Origin: Burkholderiaceae bacterium
Lineage (GTDB): Bacteria; Pseudomonadota; Gammaproteobacteria; Burkholderiales; Burkholderiaceae_C
Assembly (NCBI GenBank): GCA_030123545.1
Contig: CP126124.1
Span: forward strand, 310,001-374,000
DNA: 64,000 nucleotides
Direction of reading: 5' to 3'
Part shown: in pieces, positions 16,943-24,706 of the stretch
How positions within the stretch are numbered: position 1 is the first letter of the stretch
Layout: each line of letters starts with the position of its first letter
The notes under the pieces: generated by a model
The model's database searches: none
Told to the model about the DNA's origin: nothing
Seen by the model: the letters and a program-made list of their open reading frames with translations, nothing else
Position numbers and translations under genes: made by a program

Positions 16943-18421
16943 ATGAACGATCGAACCCTGGCTCCGGATGCGACCCGTCGCATCGCCGACCTGCTCGCCG
17001 CGCAACGCGCGGCGTTCACGGCCCGGCCGTACCCTTCAGCCCACGAGCGACGCGAGCGGCTGCGCGCGCTGAAGCGCCAGATCGGCCGTTACCAGGACCG
17101 GCTGACCGACGCGATGGCGCAAGACTTCGGTGGCCGCTCGGCCGACGAATCGGCGACGCTGGACCTGATCCCGACCACGCTCGCGATCAACCATGCGCTG
17201 TCGCATCTGGCACGCTGGATGAAGCCCGCGCGGCGCAGCACCGAGTTGCTGTTCCTGACGAACCGGCTGCGCGTGCATTACCAACCGAAAGGCGTGGTCG
17301 GCGTGGTCGCGACCTGGAACTTCCCGGTCTATCTGTCGCTCGGGCCGCTGGTCGCGGCGCTGGCCGCCGGCAATCGCGTGATGATCAAGATGCCCGACGT
17401 CACGCCGGCGACGAACACCGTGCTGCGCCAGTTGCTGGCCGAGGTGTTCGACGAGACCGAGGTTGCGCTGGTCGGCGGCGAACTGCTGGACCCGAGCGCG
17501 TTCACCGCGCTCGCGTTCGACCATATCGTGTTCACCGGCTCGCCAACGATAGGTCGCGCGGTGATGCGGCAGGCGGCGGAGCACCTGACGCCGGTGACGC
17601 TGGAGCTCGGCGGCAAGTCGCCGGCGCTCGTCTTGCGCGACTACCCGCTCGCCGACGCCGCACTGCGCATCGCGCACGGCAAGGGCACCAACAGTGGCCA
17701 GATCTGCGTCGCGCCGGATTACGCGCTGGTGCCGCGCGACCAACTGTCCGCGTTCGCCGCCGAGGTCAAATCCAGCTTCACCTCGCTGTACGGCGAGCGT
17801 GCCGCCGACAACCCCGACTACACCTCGATCGCGAGCGACCGGCATGCGGCGCGGCTGGCCGCGCTGCTCGACGACGCGCGCGCGAAGGGCGCCGAAGTCA
17901 CGCCCTGCGGCCCGGTCGAAGCCAGGCGCCGCATGCCGCTGCAGATCGTGACCGGCTGCACGAATGACATGGCGCTGATGCGCGAGGAGATCTTCGGCCC
18001 GATCCTTCCGGTCGTCGGCTACGACACCGAAGACGAGGCGATCCGGTTCATCGCCAGCCGGCCGCGGCCGCTCGCGCTCTACTGCTTCGGGCGCGACGCG
18101 GCGGCGCGACGCCAGGTGCTGGAGCGCACCCATTCGGGCGGCGTGACGATCAACGACTGGGGCTGGCACGTTGTGAACCACGACGCGCCGTTCGGCGGCA
18201 TCGGCAACTCGGGCATGGGCAGCTACCACGGCGTCGAGGGCTTTCGCGAGCTGTCGCACGCGCGCACGGTGTTCCAGCGTCAGCGCTTCTATCCGATCGG
18301 CCTGTTCTACCCGCCGTACGGCGGCGTTGTGCAACGGCTCGCGCGCAGACTGCTGCTCGGCAAGCCCGATCCGGCGGCGGGGCAACCCACGCCGGCGCCG
18401 CTGAATGAAAAGCGTCCGTAA
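16943..18421 (+). CDS. aldehyde dehydrogenase, coniferyl-aldehyde-dehydrogenase-like
   Basis: NAD(P)-dependent oxidation of an aldehyde to the acid; 492 residues. The catalytic Cys is in GTNSGQICVAPDY and the general-base Glu in TLELGGKSPA. The conserved EEIFGPILPV and WNFPVYLSLGPLVAALAAGN cofactor regions are present. The QICVAPDY form and the C-terminal FYPIGLFYPPYG are typical of the coniferyl aldehyde dehydrogenase (CalB) subgroup. It is 25 nt after the hydroxylase gene and 25 nt before the SDR gene, so probably co-transcribed. The physiological aldehyde is not known. Confidence 0.93.
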   Translation: MNDRTLAPDATRRIADLLAAQRAAFTARPYPSAHERRERLRALKRQIGRYQDRLTDAMAQDFGGRSADESATLDLIPTTLAINHALSHLARWMKPARRSTELLFLTNRLRVHYQPKGVVGVVATWNFPVYLSLGPLVAALAAGNRVMIKMPDVTPATNTVLRQLLAEVFDETEVALVGGELLDPSAFTALAFDHIVFTGSPTIGRAVMRQAAEHLTPVTLELGGKSPALVLRDYPLADAALRIAHGKGTNSGQICVAPDYALVPRDQLSAFAAEVKSSFTSLYGERAADNPDYTSIASDRHAARLAALLDDARAKGAEVTPCGPVEARRRMPLQIVTGCTNDMALMREEIFGPILPVVGYDTEDEAIRFIASRPRPLALYCFGRDAAARRQVLERTHSGGVTINDWGWHVVNHDAPFGGIGNSGMGSYHGVEGFRELSHARTVFQRQRFYPIGLFYPPYGGVVQRLARRLLLGKPDPAAGQPTPAPLNEKRP

Positions 18422-18446
18422 CCGTGCGTCGTCCAAGGAGCAAACC

Positions 18447-19163
18447 GTGAGCGATCCAGCCTCCCAAAATCAAGCGCCGCTGGCCGGCAAGACCAGCGCG
18501 GTAACCGGCGGCTTCGGCGCGCTCGGGCGCGCGGTCGGCCAGGTGCTCGTCAGTGCCGGCGCGCAGGTCGCGCTGCTCGATCGCGGCAATCCGCCGACGG
18601 GATTGCCTGCCGACGCACTGGCGCTCGGCGGCGTCGACCTCGGCGAACCCGACGCGGCGAACGGTGCATTGGCCAAGGTCGCCGAACGCTTCGGCGGGCT
18701 CGACGGCCTGGTCAACATCGCCGGCGGCTTTGCCTGGGAGAAGATCGAAGGCGGCAGCATCGCCACCTGGGACCGGCTCTATGCGATGAACCTGCGCACC
18801 GCGGTGCTGGCGTCGCAGGCCGCGCTGCCGCTGCTGCTTGCGCGCAGCGGCGGGCGCATCGTCAACATTGGTGCGCTGGCCGCTGGACAAGCCGGCGCCG
18901 GCATGGGCGCGTATGCGGCGTCGAAAGCCGGGGTCGCGAGATTCACCGAAGCGCTGGCCGAGGAGCTGAAGGATCGCAACATCACCGTGAACGCGTTGCT
19001 GCCGAGCACGCTGGACACACCGGCGAACCGCGCCGACATGCCGCAGGCCGATTTCGGCCGCTGGGTCGCGCCGTCCGCGTTGGCGCAGGTGATCGTGTTC
19101 CTGCTGAGCGACGCGGCCTCGGTCATCACCGGCGCGTTGATCCCTGTGAAAGGCCGGGTATGA
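18447..19163 (+). CDS. short-chain dehydrogenase/reductase lacking the usual catalytic serine
   Basis: A 238-residue Rossmann-fold oxidoreductase starting at GTG 18447, which has AAGGAG 7 nt upstream. The cofactor loop is TGGFGALGR and the active-site YAASK is present. The residue 13 positions before the Tyr, normally Ser, is Ala (in VNIGALAAGQ). Asn of the tetrad is probably in AMNLRT. Activity may therefore be altered, or a neighbouring residue may substitute. It sits between the aldehyde dehydrogenase and an FAD amino-acid oxidoreductase. Confidence 0.88.
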   Translation: MSDPASQNQAPLAGKTSAVTGGFGALGRAVGQVLVSAGAQVALLDRGNPPTGLPADALALGGVDLGEPDAANGALAKVAERFGGLDGLVNIAGGFAWEKIEGGSIATWDRLYAMNLRTAVLASQAALPLLLARSGGRIVNIGALAAGQAGAGMGAYAASKAGVARFTEALAEELKDRNITVNALLPSTLDTPANRADMPQADFGRWVAPSALAQVIVFLLSDAASVITGALIPVKGRV

Positions 19164-19187
19164 ACCGGCCGCGGACCTGACCGGACA

Positions 19188-20492
19188 GTGCAGGTTCTCG
19201 TCCTCGGCGCCGGCATCATCGGCATCAGCACCGCCTGGCATTTGCTGGAGGGCGGGCACGAGGTCACCGTGGTCGAGCGGCGCGGCGATGCGGCGCTGGA
19301 AACCAGCTTTGCGAACGCGGCGCAGATCTCGGTCAGCCATTGCGAACCCTGGGCCAGCCGGCAGCTGTTGCCCAAGCTCCCCGGCTGGATGCTGCGGCGC
19401 GACTCGCCGCTGCTGTTTCGCCCGCGCCTGGACTGGCAGCAGTGGCGCTGGGGCCTCGCGTTCCTGCGCGAATGCAACGATGCGGCGTACGAGCGCAACC
19501 TGCGCCAGCTCGTCGCGCTGGGCCGCTACAGCCACGCGGCGCTGAAGGAGCTCGTCGCCGCGACCGGCATCGAATACCACCGGCTCGAGCGCGGCATCGC
19601 GCAGTACTACACCGACCGCCGCGCGTTCGACGAGGCGGCGACCGCGGCCGAGCTGATGCGCCGCCACGGCGTCGATCGGCGCATGATCGACACGAGAGAG
19701 CTGCTCGCGATCGAACCGGCGCTGGCCCGCTTCGCGCCGCGCATCGTCGGCGCGACCTACACGCCCAGCGACGAGACCGGCGACGCCCGCGTGTTCACGC
19801 AGCAGCTTGCCGCGCGCTGCGCGGCACGTGGCGCGCGGCTGCTGTACCGGCATCACGTGCTGCGGCTTCGATGCACCGGCAATGCTGTCGATCATGTCGC
19901 TGTCCATGCAGAAGGCACGAGCGCTGGCGCGTCGAAACGTTTGAAGCTGAAGGCCGACGCGGTGGTGGTCGCGTGCGGTTCGACCAGCGCGCCGCTGCTG
20001 CGCGCAGCCGGCGTCGATCTGCCGATCTACCCCGGCAAGGGCTACAGCGCGACGTTCAAGATCGTGCAGCCGGAGCGCGCGCCGAGCGTGAGCCTGATCG
20101 ACGACGAACTGCAATGCGCGTTTACGCGCCTCGGCGACCAATTGCGCGCGGCCGGCACGATCGAACTTGCCGGCTTCGACCTCGGCTTGGGTACCCCGAC
20201 CGCACGCGCGCGCTGCCGGCTGCTCGCCGAACGCGTGGCGCAGGTGCTGCCCGGCGTCTGCGACACGCGCAGCGAAGAAGAAGGCGGTGCGCCGCATTGG
20301 TGGACCGGCCTGCGCCCCGCGACGCCGAGCAACGTGCCGTTCATCGGTCGCACACGCATCAAAGGGCTGTGGGTGAACGCCGGGCACGGCACGCTGGGCT
20401 GGACGCTGGGCGCCGGCTCGGGGCGCGCGCTGGCCGAGCTGGTCGAAGGCCGCAGGCCGGCGATCGACTTCGGCTTTCTGAGTGACCGCTGA
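19188..20492 (+). CDS. FAD-dependent D-amino-acid dehydrogenase-like oxidoreductase
   Basis: A DadA-type flavoenzyme of 434 residues that oxidises an amino acid to a 2-oxo acid and passes electrons to the respiratory chain. The dinucleotide fold is at the very N-terminus (VLVLGAGIIGISTAWHLLEGGHEVTVVER). The C-terminal WWTGLRPATPSNVPFIGRT and NAGHGTLGWTLGAGSGRALAEL are family signatures. Translation starts at GTG 19188; no ATG start fits. It is 24 nt downstream of the SDR gene. The substrate is inferred from family only. Confidence 0.9.
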   Translation: MQVLVLGAGIIGISTAWHLLEGGHEVTVVERRGDAALETSFANAAQISVSHCEPWASRQLLPKLPGWMLRRDSPLLFRPRLDWQQWRWGLAFLRECNDAAYERNLRQLVALGRYSHAALKELVAATGIEYHRLERGIAQYYTDRRAFDEAATAAELMRRHGVDRRMIDTRELLAIEPALARFAPRIVGATYTPSDETGDARVFTQQLAARCAARGARLLYRHHVLRLRCTGNAVDHVAVHAEGTSAGASKRLKLKADAVVVACGSTSAPLLRAAGVDLPIYPGKGYSATFKIVQPERAPSVSLIDDELQCAFTRLGDQLRAAGTIELAGFDLGLGTPTARARCRLLAERVAQVLPGVCDTRSEEEGGAPHWWTGLRPATPSNVPFIGRTRIKGLWVNAGHGTLGWTLGAGSGRALAELVEGRRPAIDFGFLSDR

Positions 20493-20579
20493 GGCTCAGG
20501 CACAGCGCCGCCAACTGCATGGCGATGGCATCGGGCTACGATGCGGTGATCCCGGCCTGAGCGCAACCACGAGGCGCCG

Positions 20580-21788
20580 ATGAACACAGCGTACAAGCCC
20601 TATTGCAGCGTCGCCGATCTCGCCGATTCCGAGGCGTTGCTGACCGAGATCCGGCACCAGCTGCACCGCAACCCCGAACTGTCGTTCCAGGAGGCGGCGA
20701 CCGCCGGCCTGGTCGCGGCGCGGCTTACCGAATGGGGCTGGCAGGTGGCGCAGGGTGTCGGCGGTCATGGCGTGGTCGGCACGCTGAAGGTCGGCGACGG
20801 TCCGCGCCGCGTTGCGCTGCGCGCCGACATGGACGCGCTGCCGATCCACGAGGCGAGCGGCGCGGCGCACGCGAGCCGCAACGCCGGCGTGATGCACGCC
20901 TGCGGCCATGACGGCCACACCGCGATGCTGCTCGGCGCGGCGCGCCAGCTCGCGCGCACGCGCAACTTCAACGGCACGGTGATCCTCGTGTTCCAGCCGG
21001 CGGAAGAAGCGGGGCAGGGCAGCGGCGCGCAGCGCATGATCGAGGACGGCTTTTTCGAGCGCTTCCCGTGCGACGCGATCTTCGCGCTGCACAACGCGCC
21101 GGGCATGCCGGTCGGCCACTTCATGTTCCGCAGCGGGCCGTTCATGGCGGCGTCGGACACGGTCCGGATCACCGTGCGGGGACGCGGCGGCCACGCGGCG
21201 CGTCCCCATCAGGCGGTGGACCCGGTGCTGATCGCCGGGAGTCTCATCATGGCGCTGCAAAGCGTGGTCTCGCGCAACATCGACCCGCTCGAGACCGCGA
21301 TCGTCACGATCGCGACGATTCAAGCAGGCAGCGCGACCAATGTGATCCCCGACAGCGCCAGCTTGGGCCTGAGCGTGCGCTCTTTCTCAGCCGAGGTGCG
21401 CGCGCAGCTGGAGGAGCGCATCGACGCGCTCGTCACGCAGCATGTGCACGGCTACGGCGGCGAGGCGGACATCGACTACCGGCACGGCTATCCGGTGCTG
21501 GTGAACAGCGCGGCCGAGACCGCGTTCGCGCACCGCATCGCCGAAGGGTTGGTCGGCGCGCAGCATGCGACGCTGCCGTTCCCGCCGGTGACCGGCAGCG
21601 AGGACTTCGCCTACTTCCTGCAGCAGCGGCCCGGCTGCCTGCTGCGCCTGGGCAACGGCGAGGCCAGCGCGATGCTGCACAACGCGGCCTACGACTTCGA
21701 CGACCGCAACTTGCGGATTGGCGCCGCGTACTGGACGCGCCTCGCCGAGCAGTATCTGGCGCAGGGTACAGCCGCTGATCGATCTTGA
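20580..21788 (+). CDS. M20 family amidohydrolase (hippurate hydrolase / aminoacylase type)
   Basis: Metal-dependent hydrolase of N-acyl amino acids or related amides, 402 residues. Metal ligands are visible in HACGHDGHT and FQPAEEAGQG, with a later His in GHAARPHQAVDP in the dimerisation domain and the C-terminal GSEDFAYF. It follows the DadA-like gene by 87 nt. The pair could release and then deaminate amino acids, but this is inference. A dyad repeat follows the stop codon. Confidence 0.92.
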   Translation: MNTAYKPYCSVADLADSEALLTEIRHQLHRNPELSFQEAATAGLVAARLTEWGWQVAQGVGGHGVVGTLKVGDGPRRVALRADMDALPIHEASGAAHASRNAGVMHACGHDGHTAMLLGAARQLARTRNFNGTVILVFQPAEEAGQGSGAQRMIEDGFFERFPCDAIFALHNAPGMPVGHFMFRSGPFMAASDTVRITVRGRGGHAARPHQAVDPVLIAGSLIMALQSVVSRNIDPLETAIVTIATIQAGSATNVIPDSASLGLSVRSFSAEVRAQLEERIDALVTQHVHGYGGEADIDYRHGYPVLVNSAAETAFAHRIAEGLVGAQHATLPFPPVTGSEDFAYFLQQRPGCLLRLGNGEASAMLHNAAYDFDDRNLRIGAAYWTRLAEQYLAQGTAADRS

Positions 21789-21790
21789 TT

Positions 21791-21827
21791 GCTATTTAAT
21801 TGATAGCTATCTGCCAATATCCCACCT
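21791..21827. repeat. 17-nt intergenic dyad, copy 4, with 15-nt tail shared with copy 8
   Basis: GCTATTTAATTGATAGC at 21791-21807 is identical to the copy at 48031. The 15-mer GCCAATATCCCACCT (21813-21827) recurs exactly at 52380-52394 beside copy 8. Confidence 0.75.
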
Positions 21828-21842
21828 GGACTCAAGCCAAAT

Positions 21843-22478
21843 ATGACCACTGAAAACGGGCTGTTCGCCGACGACTCGGGCCGCTGGCGCTGCGCCTGGT
21901 GCCAGGCGACGCCGGCGTACCGCGACTACCACGACCACGAATGGGGCCGTCCCGTGGCAAGCGACCAACGCCTGTTCGAGAAGCTGTGCTTGGAAGGCTT
22001 CCAGGCGGGCCTGTCGTGGCTCACGATCCTGAACAAGCGCGAAGCGTTCCGGCGCGCGTTCGCCGATTTCGATTGGACCCGCATCGCCACATTCGGCGAG
22101 CGCGACGTCCGGCGCCTGCTGGCGGACGCCGGCATCGTGCGCCACGAAGGCAAGATCCGCGCGGCGATCAACAACGCGCAGCGCATGGCGGCGCTGCGTG
22201 CCGAATTCGGCTCGCTTGCCGCCTACGTCTGGCGCTTCGAGCCCAATCGAGCCCATCGGCCGAAACGCATCACGCCGGCAACGCTTGCGGTTCAGCCGCC
22301 CTCACCCGAGGCGCAGGCGTTGTCGAAAGACCTGGTCAAACGCGGCTGGCGCTTCGTCGGGCCGACCACCGCCTACGCCTTCATGCAGGCGATGGGGCTG
22401 GTGAACGATCACCTGGAAGGCTGCGCCGCACGCGCCGCGGCGCTGGCCGAGCGCGCGGCGTTCAGGCTGCCGGCCTGA
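21843..22478 (+). CDS. tag: DNA-3-methyladenine glycosylase I
   Basis: Base-excision repair enzyme that removes 3-methyladenine from alkylated DNA; 211 residues. The zinc-knuckle residues are seen as CAWC near the N-terminus and as His/Cys in the C-terminal GLVNDHLEGC. The conserved core is YHDHEWGRPVASDQRLFEKLCLEGFQAGLSWLTIL. It follows a dyad repeat and is convergent with the MFS gene at 22530. Confidence 0.96.
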   Translation: MTTENGLFADDSGRWRCAWCQATPAYRDYHDHEWGRPVASDQRLFEKLCLEGFQAGLSWLTILNKREAFRRAFADFDWTRIATFGERDVRRLLADAGIVRHEGKIRAAINNAQRMAALRAEFGSLAAYVWRFEPNRAHRPKRITPATLAVQPPSPEAQALSKDLVKRGWRFVGPTTAYAFMQAMGLVNDHLEGCAARAAALAERAAFRLPA

Positions 22479-22529
22479 CGCGGACCGGCGCGGACTCGCC
22501 GGATCTCGTGCGATGCAGGCCGGGCGGGA

Positions 22530-23849
22530 TCACGCCGGCTTGCGCCCGAACGATCGCGGCACGAACACCAGCAGCGCGAGCATCCCCAGCGCGAGCAGCA
22601 CCGCGACGATGGACAGCCCGCCATAGATGCTGCCGGTGTGCACCTTCATCGTGCCGACCAATGACGGACTGACCGCGCCACCGATCGCGCCGAGCGAAGA
22701 GATCACCGCAATGCCGCCGGCCGCCGCCGTGCCCTTGAAATAGCTCGCGGGAATCGTCCAGAACGTGATCAGCACGCCGAAGATGCCGACCGAGCCGATC
22801 GCGAGCAGCAGGGTGGTGACGGCCGCGCTGTGCGCCGCCAGCGGCAGCAGCAGAAAGCACACGGCCGCGACGGCGCCCGAAATCGCCGCGTGCCAGCGCC
22901 GCTCGAGACGGCGGTCCGAGCTGCGGCCGATCAGCACCATGCCGATCGCGGTCGCGACCGAGATCGCGCCGTGCAGCAGGCCGATATGTTCGAGCGAGCT
23001 GACGCCGACGCTTTTCAGAATCGTCGGGACCCAGAAGCCGAGCGCGTTCAGGTACAGGAACATCGTGAAATAGACCGCCGAGAACAGATACAGGTACGGG
23101 TCGCGCAGCGCCTCGACGAGGCGCGCCGGCTCCGCCGACCGGTGGTCCTGCTGCCGGTCGCGTTCCAGGTCGGCCGCTACCGCGCTTTTCTCGGCATCGG
23201 TCAGCCAGTGCGCGTTCTCGGGCCGGTCGGTCAGCACGAACAGCGCAAGCACGCCGAGCACGACCGCGGGGATGCCTTCCAGCAGGAACAGCCACTGCCA
23301 GCCGCGCAGGCCACCGAACTCGTGGAAGCTGCTCATGATCCAGCCCGACAGCGGCCCGCCGATGATGCCGGCGATCGGCACCGCGAGGATGAACAGGCTG
23401 GTGCAGCGGCCGCGCCGATGGTTGGGGAACCAGAACGTCAGGTAGAAGATGATGCCGGGAAAGAAGCCGGCCTCGGCCGCGCCGAGCAGGAAGCGCAGCA
23501 CATAGAGCACGCCCGCCGTCTTCACGAACATCAGCGCGACGGTGATCAGCCCCCACAGCACCATGATGCGCGTCAGCGTCTTGCGCGCGCCGATGCGCGC
23601 GAGCAGCAGGTTGCTCGGCACCTCGAACACCAGGTAGCCGATGAAGAACATGCCGGCCGCGATGCCGTAGATCTCGTCGTTCAGATGCAGGTCCTGCAGG
23701 AACTGCAGCTTGGCGTAGCCGATGTTCACGCGGTCGATGAAGTTGACCACGTAGCAGATGAACAGGAACGGCAGCACGCGCCGCGTGATCTTGGCGTAGA
23801 GCGCGTCGTGCGCGGTCGGAGCCGGTGTAGCTAGGATTGCGGTAGGCAT
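22530..23849 (-). CDS. MFS transporter, anion:cation symporter (ACS) family
   Basis: A 439-residue inner-membrane transporter with about twelve hydrophobic segments. The first loop motif reads FIDRVNIGYAKLQFLQDL and the next NLLLARIGARKTLTRIMVLWG, both typical of the tartrate/phthalate/glucarate ACS group. The substrate is probably an organic acid anion. It is upstream of the CsaA-like gene on the opposite side of a short gap; no catabolic partner is adjacent. Confidence 0.92.
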   Translation of the reverse strand: MPTAILATPAPTAHDALYAKITRRVLPFLFICYVVNFIDRVNIGYAKLQFLQDLHLNDEIYGIAAGMFFIGYLVFEVPSNLLLARIGARKTLTRIMVLWGLITVALMFVKTAGVLYVLRFLLGAAEAGFFPGIIFYLTFWFPNHRRGRCTSLFILAVPIAGIIGGPLSGWIMSSFHEFGGLRGWQWLFLLEGIPAVVLGVLALFVLTDRPENAHWLTDAEKSAVAADLERDRQQDHRSAEPARLVEALRDPYLYLFSAVYFTMFLYLNALGFWVPTILKSVGVSSLEHIGLLHGAISVATAIGMVLIGRSSDRRLERRWHAAISGAVAAVCFLLLPLAAHSAAVTTLLLAIGSVGIFGVLITFWTIPASYFKGTAAAGGIAVISSLGAIGGAVSPSLVGTMKVHTGSIYGGLSIVAVLLALGMLALLVFVPRSFGRKPA

Positions 23850-23892
23850 GGAGTCTCCTTCTGTATCAGAGAAGAGCGACGCGGCGGCGTGC

Positions 23893-24231
23893 TCACAACA
23901 GCTTGGTCCCCAGCGGCACTTCGTGCTCGGGCGTGCACAGCGTCACCCGGCCCTCGGCGTCGTGAAAACCGGTGACCAGGCACTCCGACATGAACGGCCC
24001 GATCTGTTTGGGCGGAAAGTTGACGACCGCGACGACGAGTCGGCCGACCAGCTCTTCGGGCCGGTACAGCGCGGTGATCTGCGCGCTCGATTTCTTTAAG
24101 CCGAGCTGCGGGCCGAAATCGACCTGCAGCTTGTAGGCGGGCTTGCGCGCCTGCTCAAACACTTCGGCGGCGACGATGCGGCCGACGCGCAGTTCGACCT
24201 TGGTGAATTCGTCCCAGGTGATCGTTTGCAT
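23893..24231 (-). CDS. csaA: tRNA-binding domain protein, CsaA-like
   Basis: A 112-residue OB-fold protein starting MQTITWDEFTKVELRVGRI. It matches the stand-alone tRNA-binding domain related to the C-terminus of MetRS and to CsaA, a chaperone-like protein. The core LQVDFGPQLGLKKSSAQI and VVNFPPKQIGPFMSECLVTG is conserved. The longer open frame running upstream is not conserved. It lies between two minus-strand genes, 43 nt from the MFS start and 26 nt from the VOC stop. Confidence 0.9.
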   Translation of the reverse strand: MQTITWDEFTKVELRVGRIVAAEVFEQARKPAYKLQVDFGPQLGLKKSSAQITALYRPEELVGRLVVAVVNFPPKQIGPFMSECLVTGFHDAEGRVTLCTPEHEVPLGTKLL

Positions 24232-24257
24232 GCGCGGCAGTGTACGCGCCGGTCCCG

Positions 24258-24680
24258 TCAGCCGAGTTCGGCGAAGCCCGGGTTGAACGCGACTTCCCAC
24301 AGGTGCCCGTCCGGGTCCTGGAAGTAGCCGGCGTAGCCGCCGTAGAAGGTGTCGTGCGCCGGCCGCACGATGGCCGCGCCCGCGGCCTGCGCCTGCGCCA
24401 GCGTCGCGTCGACCTCGGCGCGCGACGCGACGTTGTGCGCGAGCGTCATCTCGGTCGCGCAGCCGGCTGTCTGCGCCAGGCCGGTGTCGGCGGCGAGGCT
24501 CGCGCGCGGCCACAGTGCGAGCTTGAGCCCCGGCTGCAGGTTGAAGAACGCGACCGCGCCGTTCTCGAATTCGCGGCCGACGATGCCTTTCGTCGCCAGG
24601 CCGAGGCCGTCGCGGTAGAACGCGACCGCGCGCTCCAGATCGTCGACGCCGAGCGTGATCAGCGTGACCAACGGCTTCAT
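24258..24680 (-). CDS. VOC (glyoxalase/bleomycin resistance) family protein
   Basis: A 140-residue protein with the paired beta-alpha-beta units of the VOC fold. It starts MKPLVTLITLGVDDLERAVAFYRDGLGL and ends GYFQDPDGHLWEVAFNPGF. The C-terminal Glu (LWEV) is a usual metal ligand; the first ligand position is less clear. Reaction unknown. It lies 26 nt after the solitary molybdoenzyme gene and may be co-transcribed with it. Confidence 0.88.
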   Translation of the reverse strand: MKPLVTLITLGVDDLERAVAFYRDGLGLATKGIVGREFENGAVAFFNLQPGLKLALWPRASLAADTGLAQTAGCATEMTLAHNVASRAEVDATLAQAQAAGAAIVRPAHDTFYGGYAGYFQDPDGHLWEVAFNPGFAELG

Positions 24681-24706
24681 GAAACGTCCTTGCAGCGGCG
24701 CGCGAC

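Noticed and set aside
18150..20387. 745-codon minus-strand open frame across the SDR and DadA-like genes
   Set aside because: Composition is dominated by Arg/Ala/Gln with no domain; the plus-strand genes beneath it are recognisable enzymes.
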